Of a DNA stretch of 20,063 bases, positions 6,148 to 11,942 are shown one piece after another. Source of the stretch: an uncultured Clostridia bacterium (GTDB taxonomy: Bacteria; Bacillota; Clostridia; TANB77; CAG-508); NCBI GenBank assembly GCA_944388645.1, contig CALXJO010000005.1, positions 1 through 20,063 on the forward strand. The letters run 5' to 3'. Under the pieces are notes generated by a model that worked only from the letters and a program-made list of their open reading frames with translations, searched no databases and was not told the origin of the DNA. The number at the start of each line of letters is the position of its first letter. Positions within the stretch are counted from its first letter, which is position 1. Position numbers and translations under genes: made by a program.

Positions 6148-7875
6148 ATGGAATATTTAGAAAAATATAACAACTGGTTAAAAGATCCATCAATTGATGA
6201 AGAAACTAAAAATGAATTAAGAAGTATTAAAGATAACAATGAAGAAATACAAGACAGATTTTACAAAGACTTAGAATTTGGTACAGCTGGATTAAGAGGA
6301 GTTATAGGAAATGGAAGTAACAGAATGAATAAATATACTGTTACAAAAGCAACTCAAGGTTTAGCAAATTATATAAACAAAAACAACCCTAATAAAAAAG
6401 GAGTTGCAATAGCATATGATTCAAGACATATGTCTAAAGAATTTAGTGAGTTCACAGCACTTTGCCTAAATGCAAATGGAATAAAAACATATGTATTTGA
6501 CTCATTAAGACCAGTTCCAGAATTATCTTTTGCTGTAAGAGAATTAAACTGTATTGCAGGAATAATGATTACAGCAAGCCATAATCCTCCTAAATACAAC
6601 GGATATAAAGTTTACTGGGAGGATGGAGCACAAATAGTTCCACCACATGATAAAGGAATAATTAATGAAGTAAATGCAATAGAAGATTTTGGCAAAATAA
6701 AAAGCATGGATAAAGAAGAAGCAATAAATAAAGGATTATACAATGTTATAGGAAAAGAAATAGATGAAAAATATATAAACACATTAAAAAATTTAGTATT
6801 AAACATGGATACTATCAAAAAGGTACAAAAAGATATTAATATTGTATATACACCTTTACATGGAGCAGGAAACATGCCTGTACAAAGGGTTTTAAAAGAA
6901 ATAGGTTTTGAAAACGTATATGTTGTACCAGAGCAAGAAAAACCAAATGGTGACTTCCCAACTGTAAGTTATCCAAACCCAGAAGATGCAAATGCATTTA
7001 AATTAGCACTAGAGCTTGCAGAAAAAGTAAATGCAGATATTGTACTTGCAAATGACCCTGACGCAGACAGATTAGGCGTTTATGCTAAAGATTCAAAAAC
7101 AGGAGAATATCATTCATTTACAGGAAATATGTCAGGACTTTTAATTGCAGAATATGAATTATCTGTAAAAAAAGAAAGAGGACAAATTCCTGCAAATGGA
7201 GCATTAATAAAAACAATCGTATCTTCTAACCTAGCAGATGCAATAGCAAAAGAATATAATCTAAAATTAATAGAAGTCCTTACAGGATTTAAATATATAG
7301 GAGAGCAAATTAGAAAATTTGAACAAAATCATACATACACATACATGTTTGGATTTGAAGAAAGCTACGGATGCTTAATTGGAACACATGCAAGAGACAA
7401 AGATGGTATTGCAGCAGTAATGGCTTTATGCGAAGCTGCAGCCTATTATAAAGATAAAGGTCTTACTTTATGGGATCAAATGATTAATATTTATGAAAAA
7501 TATGGTTATTATAAAGAAAAAACAATATCTGTTACAAGAGAAGGTGCAAGTGGAGCAGAAGAAATAAAGCAAATGATGGAAAACATGAGACAAAATCCAC
7601 CAACTACACTTGGCAAATATAAAGTTCTAGAAGTAAGAGATTACAAACTAGATACAGTCACAAACACTGTAACTGGTGAAGTAAATAAAACTGGACTTCC
7701 AACATCAAATGTATTATACTATGCATTAGAAAATGATGCTTGGTGCTGTGTAAGACCATCTGGAACAGAACCAAAAATCAAATTCTATATAGGAATAAAA
7801 GCAGACACTGAAGAACAAGCTCAAGAAGACTTAAAAGCTCTAACCAAAGTAATGGAAGAAAAATCAAATATTTAA
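6148..7875 (+). CDS. pgcA: Phosphoglucomutase/phosphomannomutase (alpha-D-phosphohexomutase)
   Basis: This 575-residue phosphohexomutase interconverts hexose 6-phosphate and 1-phosphate via a phosphoserine. All four family signatures are present. They are TASHNPPKYNGYK with catalytic Ser144, the metal loop NDPDADRLG (Asp303, Asp305, Asp307), the sugar-binding loop FGFEESYG, and the phosphate-binding RPSGTEPKIKFY near the C-terminus. The N-terminus FGTAGLRGVIGNGSNRMN fits the PgcA-type long subfamily. AGAAAGG lies about ten bases before the ATG. The gene follows the UDP-sugar pyrophosphorylase and precedes a glycosyltransferase, so it likely feeds that pathway with glucose-1-phosphate. A stable REP-like hairpin ends 18 bases upstream of the start. 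Confidence 0.95.
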   Translation: MEYLEKYNNWLKDPSIDEETKNELRSIKDNNEEIQDRFYKDLEFGTAGLRGVIGNGSNRMNKYTVTKATQGLANYINKNNPNKKGVAIAYDSRHMSKEFSEFTALCLNANGIKTYVFDSLRPVPELSFAVRELNCIAGIMITASHNPPKYNGYKVYWEDGAQIVPPHDKGIINEVNAIEDFGKIKSMDKEEAINKGLYNVIGKEIDEKYINTLKNLVLNMDTIKKVQKDINIVYTPLHGAGNMPVQRVLKEIGFENVYVVPEQEKPNGDFPTVSYPNPEDANAFKLALELAEKVNADIVLANDPDADRLGVYAKDSKTGEYHSFTGNMSGLLIAEYELSVKKERGQIPANGALIKTIVSSNLADAIAKEYNLKLIEVLTGFKYIGEQIRKFEQNHTYTYMFGFEESYGCLIGTHARDKDGIAAVMALCEAAAYYKDKGLTLWDQMINIYEKYGYYKEKTISVTREGASGAEEIKQMMENMRQNPPTTLGKYKVLEVRDYKLDTVTNTVTGEVNKTGLPTSNVLYYALENDAWCCVRPSGTEPKIKFYIGIKADTEEQAQEDLKALTKVMEEKSNI

Positions 7876-7898
7876 ACGGAACATTAAAGGGGGAAATA

Positions 7899-8570
7899 AT
7901 GCAACTTACAATATTAATACCTGCACTAAACGAAGAAGAAACAATACCAATAGTTATAAAAAAAGGACTAAACTTTTTAAAAGAGCATAATATAGACGGA
8001 GAAGTCTTAGTAATAAATAATTGCTCTACAGATAACACTAAGGAAGTTGCTATACAAAATGGTGCAAGAGTTGAAGATGAAGAAAAAAAGGGATATGGAA
8101 GTGCATTAATAAGTGGCATAAATAAAGCCAAAGGAGAATTTATCATAATGGGTGATGCAGATGACAGTTATAATTTTTCGGAAATTGAAGGCTTTTATGA
8201 TGGATTGAAAGAAGGTTATGATTTAGTAATTGGCAATAGATTTTACCATATGGAAAAAGGAGCAATGAAATTCACACATAGATATATAGGAACTCCAATG
8301 CTTAACTTACTTATACGACTAAAATATAAAACAAAGATAAAAGATATTAATTGTGGACTAAGAGGTTTAAGAAGAGAAAGTTTTGTAAATTTGGGTCTGC
8401 AATGTAGTGGAATGGAATTTGCAAGTGAGATGGTAATAAAAGCAATTAAAAACAATTTAAAAATAAAACAAATTGATATAAACTTTTACAGAGATGCAAG
8501 AAACAAAAAAGGACATTTAAAAGCAATAAGAGATGGACTAAGACATGTAAAAGTAATATTAAAAGGATAA
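7899..8570 (+). CDS. Family 2 glycosyltransferase, soluble DPM1-like
   Basis: This 223-residue GT-A-fold transferase has the GT2 start ILIPALNEEETIPIV, the strand EVLVINNCSTDNT, and the metal/nucleotide-binding MGDADDSYNF with Asp86, Asp88 and Asp89. The sequence pattern, including INCGLRGLRRE and GMEFASEM, is closest to enzymes that load a hexose onto polyprenyl phosphate. Such homologues usually carry a C-terminal pair of membrane helices after the DGLRH segment. Here the protein stops right after DGLRHVKVILKG, so it is probably cytosolic or peripheral. GGGGG precedes the ATG. It closes the operon and is followed by a terminator. Acceptor and sugar are not determinable; an envelope glycolipid or polymer role is inferred. 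Confidence 0.88.
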   Translation: MQLTILIPALNEEETIPIVIKKGLNFLKEHNIDGEVLVINNCSTDNTKEVAIQNGARVEDEEKKGYGSALISGINKAKGEFIIMGDADDSYNFSEIEGFYDGLKEGYDLVIGNRFYHMEKGAMKFTHRYIGTPMLNLLIRLKYKTKIKDINCGLRGLRRESFVNLGLQCSGMEFASEMVIKAIKNNLKIKQIDINFYRDARNKKGHLKAIRDGLRHVKVILKG

Positions 8571-8574
8571 AATT

Positions 8575-8610
8575 AAAGGATTAATAGATAAATCTATTAG
8601 TCCTTTTTAT
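8575..8610. terminator. Bidirectional terminator between the glycosyltransferase and ttcA
   Basis: AAAGGATTAATAGAT (8575-8589) pairs with ATCTATTAGTCCTTT (8592-8606) with one wobble. A T run follows on the plus strand and an A-flanked complement serves the minus strand. It overlaps the last codons of the convergent ttcA gene. Confidence 0.8.
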
Positions 8611-9322
8611 TTGTATCTTTCCAGCCATTTATATTATTACGCTTAATTGCACCTATTATATTTGCCTTAACATGTTTATTCTTAAGAGAAAGAGTTACAA
8701 TTAAATCCTTAATATATTCTCTTGTAGAATTACCATCCATAGGGCATACTTTAGGCATTATTTCAGTATTAGAGCGTCTAACATACCTTTTAATTTCTTT
8801 TTCTGGGGCATAAATAAGAGGTCTAATTACAGTAATATCAGAACGACTCATATAGCTCATAGGAGCAAAAGTAGAAATACTTCCTGCAAAAAACAAATTC
8901 ATTAGAAAAGTTTCTAAAGCATCATCTAAATTATGTCCTAAAGCAATCTTATTGCAATGTTCACGTTTTGCAGTAGTACTTAATATTCCCCTACGAAGAT
9001 TTGCACATAAAGAACATGGATTTTTCTCATGTCTATCTTCAAAAACAATCTGGCTAATATTATATTTTTCCTCAAAAAAAGGAACACCAAGTTCCTCACA
9101 AGTTTTGCTTAAAAGATTTGAATCAAAAAACTCAAAACCAGGATTAACACTTATTGCAATTAACTCAAATTTTTTTGGATAGAAAAACTGCAAACTCTTA
9201 AGAGCTTTAAGCATAGTTACAGAATCTTTTCCACCAGATAAAGCAACAGCAATTTTATCTCCTTCTTCTATCATAGAATAATCCTCAACAGCTCTTCTCA
9301 TATAGCTTAAAATATGTTTCAT
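8597..9322 (-). CDS. ttcA: TtcA-family tRNA 2-thiolation protein (PP-loop ATPase)
   Basis: This 241-residue adenylating enzyme belongs to the TtcA family, which thiolates cytidine 32 of tRNA using an iron-sulfur cluster. The PP-loop SGGKDS is at residues 29-34. The cluster cysteines are visible as CSLC (Cys103, Cys106) and a third in MPKVCPMDG (Cys193). LGHNLDDALET matches the family ATP/cluster core. C32 thiolation is found in a subset of tRNAs including some tRNA-Arg, and a tRNA-Arg gene is the divergent neighbour here, though adjacency alone proves little. The start has only a weak AGGAA site, and the leader holds two hairpins and short upstream ORFs. A general TilS/TtcA-like thiolase is the alternative reading. 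Confidence 0.87.
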   Translation of the reverse strand: MKHILSYMRRAVEDYSMIEEGDKIAVALSGGKDSVTMLKALKSLQFFYPKKFELIAISVNPGFEFFDSNLLSKTCEELGVPFFEEKYNISQIVFEDRHEKNPCSLCANLRRGILSTTAKREHCNKIALGHNLDDALETFLMNLFFAGSISTFAPMSYMSRSDITVIRPLIYAPEKEIKRYVRRSNTEIMPKVCPMDGNSTREYIKDLIVTLSLKNKHVKANIIGAIKRNNINGWKDTNKKD

Positions 9323-9334
9323 AATTCCTAGTTA

Positions 9335-9357
9335 ATGTTAGCTTTTTAAGCTAACAT
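9335..9357 (-). promoter_or_regulatory. Hairpin in the ttcA leader, just before the start codon
   Basis: ATGTTAGCTT/AAGCTAACAT form a perfect 10-bp stem with a 3-base loop, 12 bases upstream of the ttcA ATG. It lies between a good GAAAGGA site and the real start, and it contains a four-codon ATG-ATG-TTA-GCT-TAA reading frame out of frame with ttcA. Confidence 0.6.
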
Positions 9358-9428
9358 CATTTTCCTTTCTTATAAATTATAAGCTTAAAAAGCTTACATA
9401 AACTGGATGGGTGAAAATTATTTTTCAA
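9357..9428 (-). CDS. Possible 23-residue leader peptide upstream of ttcA
   Basis: On the minus strand AAAAGGAG lies seven bases before a TTG at 9428. The frame runs 23 codons to a TGA at 9359-9357 that overlaps the ATGATG of the next micro-ORF. The translation is basic and hydrophobic (FHPSSLCKLFKLIIYKKGK). It has a convincing ribosome site but no other evidence of coding, so it may be chance. If it is translated, it would couple ribosomes into the hairpin region before ttcA. Confidence 0.25.
   Translation of the reverse strand: MKNNFHPSSLCKLFKLIIYKKGK
9380..9396 (-). promoter_or_regulatory. Second AAGCTT hairpin in the ttcA leader
   Basis: TAAGCTT/AAGCTTA form a perfect 7-bp stem around AAA. 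The core AAGCTT-AAA-AAGCTT is nearly the same as the hairpin at 9335-9357, so the leader holds two tandem related stem-loops. The right arm of one could pair with the left arm of the other, giving alternative folds. Confidence 0.45.
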
Positions 9429-9455
9429 CCTTAATCTCCTTTTACAACACACATT

Positions 9456-9484
9456 ATTATACCACAAAATTTTATGTAGATAAA
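9456..9484 (-). promoter_or_regulatory. Putative ttcA promoter
   Basis: On the minus strand a perfect TATAAT (9461-9456) is preceded at 17 bases by a weak -35, TTTATC (9484-9479). It is back to back with the tRNA-Arg promoter, whose -35 starts at 9489. The leader to the ttcA ATG would be about 125 bases. Confidence 0.5.
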
Positions 9485-9488
9485 GCAA

Positions 9489-9517
9489 TTGACATAAATT
9501 AATTAAAATGCTATATT
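9489..9517 (+). promoter_or_regulatory. Promoter of tRNA-Arg
   Basis: Consensus TTGACA (9489-9494), 17 bases, then TATATT (9512-9517), 12 bases before the mature tRNA 5' end. This is the expected spacing for a stable-RNA gene. Confidence 0.85.
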
Positions 9518-9529
9518 ATATTTATGCAT

Positions 9530-9606
9530 GAGTCTATAGCTCAGTAGGATAGAGCGCTCCCCTCCTAAGGGAGAGGTCGGGGGTTCGATTCCCTTTAGGC
9601 TCACCA
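9530..9606 (+). tRNA. tRNA-Arg (anticodon CCT)
   Basis: A complete 77-base cloverleaf can be drawn. Acceptor arm GAGTCTA/TAGGCTC has one wobble, D-arm AGCTCAGTAGGATAGAGC, anticodon stem CTCCC/GGGAG with loop CTCCTAA (anticodon CCT, reads AGG), and the T-loop is TTCGATT. The T stem contains G-T wobbles. A-CCA is encoded. It has its own promoter. The T-arm and acceptor 3' strand are repeated about 100 bases downstream. Confidence 0.95.
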
Positions 9607-9711
9607 TAAATTTTAGGATTACCCTGTAAGGGAATCGAAAAGGAGGAAAAGCTAACAATCCAGTGGATTGTTAGCCCGACGCGGGTAGATTCCCTTTAGG
9701 CTCACCATAAA
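9607..9711 (+). pseudogene. Degenerate copy of the tRNA-Arg 3' end with interposed hairpins
   Basis: The 24 bases 9587-9610 (T-loop to CCA and beyond) recur exactly at 9688-9711, preceded by a T-arm-like CGCGGGTA that lacks a few bases. Between them lie AAGGGAATCGAA (9628-9639), an exact 12-base inverse of the tRNA T-arm 9584-9595, and an 11-bp perfect hairpin at 9651-9675. No 5' half of a second tRNA is recognisable. It may be a decayed tRNA duplicate or the scar of an integration at the tRNA 3' end; no integrase is nearby. Confidence 0.6.
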
Positions 9712-9717
9712 AATAAA

Positions 9718-9765
9718 CCTATGAAGTGCTACGAAATAAACATCTTCATAGGCATTTATTATTTA
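9718..9765 (+). terminator. Probable terminator of the tRNA-Arg transcript
   Basis: CCTATGAAG (9718-9726) pairs with CTTCATAGG (9744-9752), with flanking A/T pairs that extend the stem, followed by a T-rich CATTTATTATTT. It also faces the convergent toxin gene and may serve both directions. Confidence 0.6.
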
Positions 9766-9785
9766 AGAAAATAGAGAAAAATTTA

Positions 9786-10091
9786 CTATTTATTTAATTT
9801 ATCTTTAATAATTTTTATTCTTTGCTTAGTATCTTCACGAGAATGAATTACGGCTAATATATATATACTCTCATTCTTTACATAATAATATATTTTATGT
9901 TCTTTATATATTAATTGCCTAACTATGGTTTCTTGAACATAAGTATATATTTTACCAAGTCTTGGGTTTAATTTTAAATCTTCTACATATCTAGTTAAAT
10001 TATTTAAATATTTTTCTGGATGAGATTTTTTAGAAAATTCAAAAAAATTTCTTAAATCATTTACAGCAGGACTAGTCCATATTATTACCAT
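9786..10091 (-). CDS. ParE/RelE-superfamily toxin
   Basis: This 101-residue type II toxin has the ParE/RelE fold pattern. WTSPAVNDLRNFFEF forms the N-terminal strand and helix, HPEKYLNNLTRYVEDL the second helix, and the core is NPRLGKIYTY...VRQLIYKEHKIYYYV, with the terminal strand IYILAVIHSRED. RelE-like members cleave ribosome-bound mRNA whereas ParE-like members poison gyrase. The conserved arginine-rich and His-Ser-Arg positions do not settle which applies here. Its ATG overlaps the antitoxin's stop codon region by seven bases, and GGAGG lies inside the antitoxin's 3' end, so translation is coupled. The gene order is antitoxin first, the usual arrangement. Confidence 0.88.
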   Translation of the reverse strand: MVIIWTSPAVNDLRNFFEFSKKSHPEKYLNNLTRYVEDLKLNPRLGKIYTYVQETIVRQLIYKEHKIYYYVKNESIYILAVIHSREDTKQRIKIIKDKLNK

Positions 10092-10258
10092 TTTTTCATT
10101 TCCTCCAACAATTCTTCTGTAGTAAGACCATTATTTTCTTTAGAGTCTTTCAAACCTTCTTCAATTTTTAATCTAGTATATATTGCCTCTATAATATCAT
10201 CAAAAGTTGCTGAGTCTGGAAGAGAATTTGTTACTTCCATCACTAATTCTTTAATCAT
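10085..10258 (-). CDS. Antitoxin partner, 57 aa
   Basis: This short gene encodes 57 residues from ATG 10258 to TAA 10087-10085, with AAAGGAG about ten bases upstream. The sequence MIKELVMEVTNSLPDSAT, then FDDIIEAIYTRLKIEEGLKD, then an acidic linker and a terminal helix LTTEELLEEMKKW, follows a familiar pattern of ParE/RelE antitoxins. That pattern is LPDxATxxDI, then xxIxxGLxD, then a C-terminal helix that wraps the toxin. It overlaps the toxin gene by seven bases. The N-terminal half probably dimerises and binds the operator at 10291-10318. Family identification rests on pattern memory plus context. Confidence 0.85.
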   Translation of the reverse strand: MIKELVMEVTNSLPDSATFDDIIEAIYTRLKIEEGLKDSKENNGLTTEELLEEMKKW

Positions 10259-10290
10259 AATAAATCACTCCTTTAATATCTAAAGCATAT

Positions 10291-10318
10291 TTAGTATTTG
10301 TATTAGAACAATTACTAA
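10291..10318. promoter_or_regulatory. Inverted repeat at the toxin-antitoxin start site (putative operator)
   Basis: TTAGTATTTGT (10291-10301) and ACAATTACTAA (10308-10318) are 11-bp arms with one mismatch and a 6-base spacer. It lies directly downstream of the -10 box, over the predicted transcription start, the typical place for autoregulation by an antitoxin or its toxin complex. Confidence 0.6.
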
Positions 10319-10319
10319 T

Positions 10320-10348
10320 ATTATAGACTATATGAACTGAAAATACAA
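10320..10348 (-). promoter_or_regulatory. Promoter of the toxin-antitoxin operon
   Basis: On the minus strand TTGTAT (10348-10343), 17 bases, then a perfect TATAAT (10325-10320), about 60 bases upstream of the antitoxin ATG. Confidence 0.75.
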
Positions 10349-10449
10349 TAAAAAGATGAATATAAGCTTGAAAAAAACACCACTAATGCAATAATCAAGG
10401 CAATAGCTATGATAGCAAGACTTACTGTAGATTCATAGCTAAGAGCATA

Positions 10450-10478
10450 TTGTTAAACAAAGTAAATTTTGTTATAAT
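10450..10478 (+). promoter_or_regulatory. Promoter of tadA
   Basis: TTGTTA (10450-10455), 17 bases, then a perfect TATAAT (10473-10478). The transcript would start about 25 bases before the AAGGAGG at 10497-10503. Confidence 0.75.
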
Positions 10479-10496
10479 GTTTAAAACATAAAAAGC

Positions 10497-10529
10497 AAGG
10501 AGGAATGTATGAATATATAAAATTCATAC
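10497..10529 (+). promoter_or_regulatory. Upstream mini-ORF and hairpin in the tadA leader
   Basis: The only strong ribosome site, AAGGAGG (10497-10503), is five bases before ATG AAT ATA TAA (10509-10520). That ATG is in the tadA frame but stops after three codons, and tadA's own ATG at 10539 has no clear ribosome site. GTATGAAT (10507-10514) pairs perfectly with ATTCATAC (10522-10529). Folding the hairpin would bring AAGGAGG to about 15 bases from the tadA ATG. Reinitiation is the other option. Confidence 0.55.
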
Positions 10530-10538
10530 AAGATTAAA

Positions 10539-10997
10539 ATGCAAGAAGAAAAATTTATGAAAGAAGCACTAAAAGAAGCGGAAAAATCATATGAAAAAGA
10601 AGAAATTCCTGTAGGTGCAGTAATAGTAAAAGATGGCAAGATAATAGCAAGAGGACATAACTTAAAAGAAACAAAAACTGACACAACAAACCATGCAGAA
10701 ATTATTGCAATAAGAAAAGCAAGTAAAAAACTAAAATCATGGAGACTTACTGGTTGTACAATGTATGTAACACTTGAGCCTTGCACAATGTGTGCAGGAG
10801 CACTAATACAAGCCAGACTAGACAAAGTAGTAATAGGCACAATGGATGAAAAAACAGGAGCATGCGGATCAGTACTAAACGTACTAAAAGACTATAAATT
10901 CAACCATATTGTACAAACAGAATATGGAGTACTAGAAAACGAATGTAGGCAGATAATACAAAAATTTTTCAAAGAACTAAGAAAAAAGAAAAAATAA
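10539..10997 (+). CDS. tadA: tRNA-specific adenosine deaminase TadA
   Basis: TadA converts adenosine 34 to inosine in the anticodon of tRNA-Arg(ACG), allowing it to read CGN codons. The 152-residue protein has the deaminase zinc motif HAE (His52, catalytic Glu54) and PCTMC (Cys82, Cys85), and the N-terminus MQEEKFMKEALKEAEKSYEK fits the family from its first residues. GACGSVLNVL and a basic tail complete the usual length. The start is chosen by family fit because the ribosome site lies 35 bases upstream, beyond an in-frame stop codon. The gene is monocistronic, with its own promoter and a terminator shared with dtd. Confidence 0.94.
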   Translation: MQEEKFMKEALKEAEKSYEKEEIPVGAVIVKDGKIIARGHNLKETKTDTTNHAEIIAIRKASKKLKSWRLTGCTMYVTLEPCTMCAGALIQARLDKVVIGTMDEKTGACGSVLNVLKDYKFNHIVQTEYGVLENECRQIIQKFFKELRKKKK

Positions 10998-11048
10998 AAA
11001 GTGCAATTCAAGTATCATATCAAAACAAAATACTTGAACATGCACTTT
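10998..11048. terminator. Bidirectional terminator between tadA and dtd
   Basis: AAAGTGCAATTCAAGTAT (from 10998) pairs with ATACTTGAACATGCACTTT (11030-11048) with a small internal mismatch, flanked by A and T runs on either side. It serves the convergent genes and overlaps the dtd stop codon. Confidence 0.85.
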
Positions 11049-11490
11049 ACTTCTTAGATTCTATAATAATAGTTACAGGTCCATCATTTAACAATTCAAC
11101 TTTCATGTCAGCGCCAAATATTCCCGTTTCAACAACAGAAATCTGCTTTTTACATTCAGAAATAAAATATTCATATAAAGGAATTGCCTGCTCAGGTCTA
11201 GCAGCTTCAATAAAAGAAGGACGATTCCCATCTTTACAATTACCATAAAGCGTAAATTGAGAAATAATTAAAAGATCACCATTTACATCTTTTAAAGACA
11301 AATTCATCTTATCATTTTCATCTCTAAAAATTCGCAAATTAACCACTTTTTTAACCAAATAATCCACATCTTGTTTACTATCTGTGGATGAAATACCAAG
11401 CAAAACTAAAAATCCTGTATTTATTTTACCATGAACATTCCCGTCAATTGTAACACTTGCATGCTTAACTCTTTGTACAACTACTCTCAT
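11047..11490 (-). CDS. dtd: D-aminoacyl-tRNA deacylase Dtd
   Basis: Dtd hydrolyses D-amino acids mischarged on tRNA, and also Gly-tRNA(Ala), recycling the tRNA. The 147-residue protein starts MRVVVQRVKHASVTIDG, contains the adenosine-pocket motif SQFTLYGNCKDGNRPSF and ends with the cis-proline motif NDGPVTIIIES, all hallmarks of the family. The ATG at 11490 is chosen because GGAGG (11504-11500) lies nine bases upstream and the length then equals the family norm. Longer readings from 11544 or 11496 add residues foreign to the family or place the ATG three bases from the ribosome site. It is not next to relA, its frequent partner. Confidence 0.94.
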   Translation of the reverse strand: MRVVVQRVKHASVTIDGNVHGKINTGFLVLLGISSTDSKQDVDYLVKKVVNLRIFRDENDKMNLSLKDVNGDLLIISQFTLYGNCKDGNRPSFIEAARPEQAIPLYEYFISECKKQISVVETGIFGADMKVELLNDGPVTIIIESKK

Positions 11491-11577
11491 TGTCATAAAC
11501 CTCCAATTTCCAAATATAATATATAAAAAAATTATAAAAAGCAAGCAAATTTTAAAAATGTGCTAAAAAGGTAGAAA

Positions 11578-11760
11578 TCTATTGATACAATTCACAGCTA
11601 GATTAAACTTTGAATAAGAAAATTGATATATTTTGAAAATTTATGAGGAGCGCGTAGCTTGAAGCGTAGCGACAACAAGCGACGAATTAAAATTTGAAAA
11701 AATATATCAATTTTCTATATATAAGTGTTTGCTAAATAGACTGTGAATTGTATCAATAGA
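11578..11760. repeat. MITE-like element with 20-bp perfect terminal inverted repeats
   Basis: TCTATTGATACAATTCACAG (11578-11597) is the exact reverse complement of 11741-11760. Inside, GAAAATTGATATATTTT on the left is matched in reverse by 11700-11715, so the whole 183 bp is a long interrupted palindrome. The centre (11646-11685) is unlike the flanks: it is GC-richer, with GCGTAGC twice and AGCGAC twice. No ORF is present and no target duplication was recognised. The right half recurs at positions 1-80. It ends 25 bases before the tRNA-Ser promoter. Confidence 0.8.
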
Positions 11761-11785
11761 AGCACATTTTTACAAATATATACAT

Positions 11786-11813
11786 TTGACATTTTAAATA
11801 GTTTTGATATAAT
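11786..11813 (+). promoter_or_regulatory. Promoter of tRNA-Ser
   Basis: TTGACA (11786-11791), 16 bases, then TATAAT (11808-11813), 17 bases before the tRNA 5' end. Confidence 0.8.
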
Positions 11814-11830
11814 TATAAAATCAAAGATAT

Positions 11831-11923
11831 GGAGATGTATCGAAGTGGTCATAACGAGGCTGACTCGAAATCAGTTAGTCGGCATAAACCGGCCCGTGGG
11901 TTCGAATCCCACCGTCTCCGCCA
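11831..11923 (+). tRNA. tRNA-Ser (anticodon CGA)
   Basis: This is a 93-base class II tRNA: acceptor GGAGATG/CGTCTCC with one wobble, anticodon stem GCTGA/TCAGT with loop CTCGAAA (anticodon CGA, reads UCG), the long variable arm typical of tRNA-Ser, T-arm GTGGG-TTCGAAT-CCCAC, discriminator G and encoded CCA. The downstream gene starts 20 bases after the CCA, so both are probably on one transcript. Confidence 0.95.
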
Positions 11924-11942
11924 ATTAAATGAGGAGAGAAAA

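Noticed and set aside
9651..9675. 11-bp hairpin after tRNA-Arg as a terminator
   Set aside because: It is followed by CCGACGCGGG and not by a T run; the stem at 9718-9752 with a T-rich tail is the better terminator candidate.
10355..10450. Minus-strand frame encoding a membrane-like stretch (SLAIIAIALIIALVVFF)
   Set aside because: It has no ATG or ribosome site and opens right after a stop. It may be the remnant of a membrane gene or a chance reading of AT-rich DNA upstream of the toxin-antitoxin promoter.
11491..11544. 18-residue hydrophobic extension of Dtd as a signal or membrane segment
   Set aside because: The ribosome site lies inside the extension and directly supports ATG 11490; Dtd is a cytoplasmic enzyme of ~147 residues.
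11829..11942. N-terminal extension of the 11943 gene
   Set aside because: It translates the tRNA-Ser gene; the ribosome site GAGGAGAG places the start at 11943.
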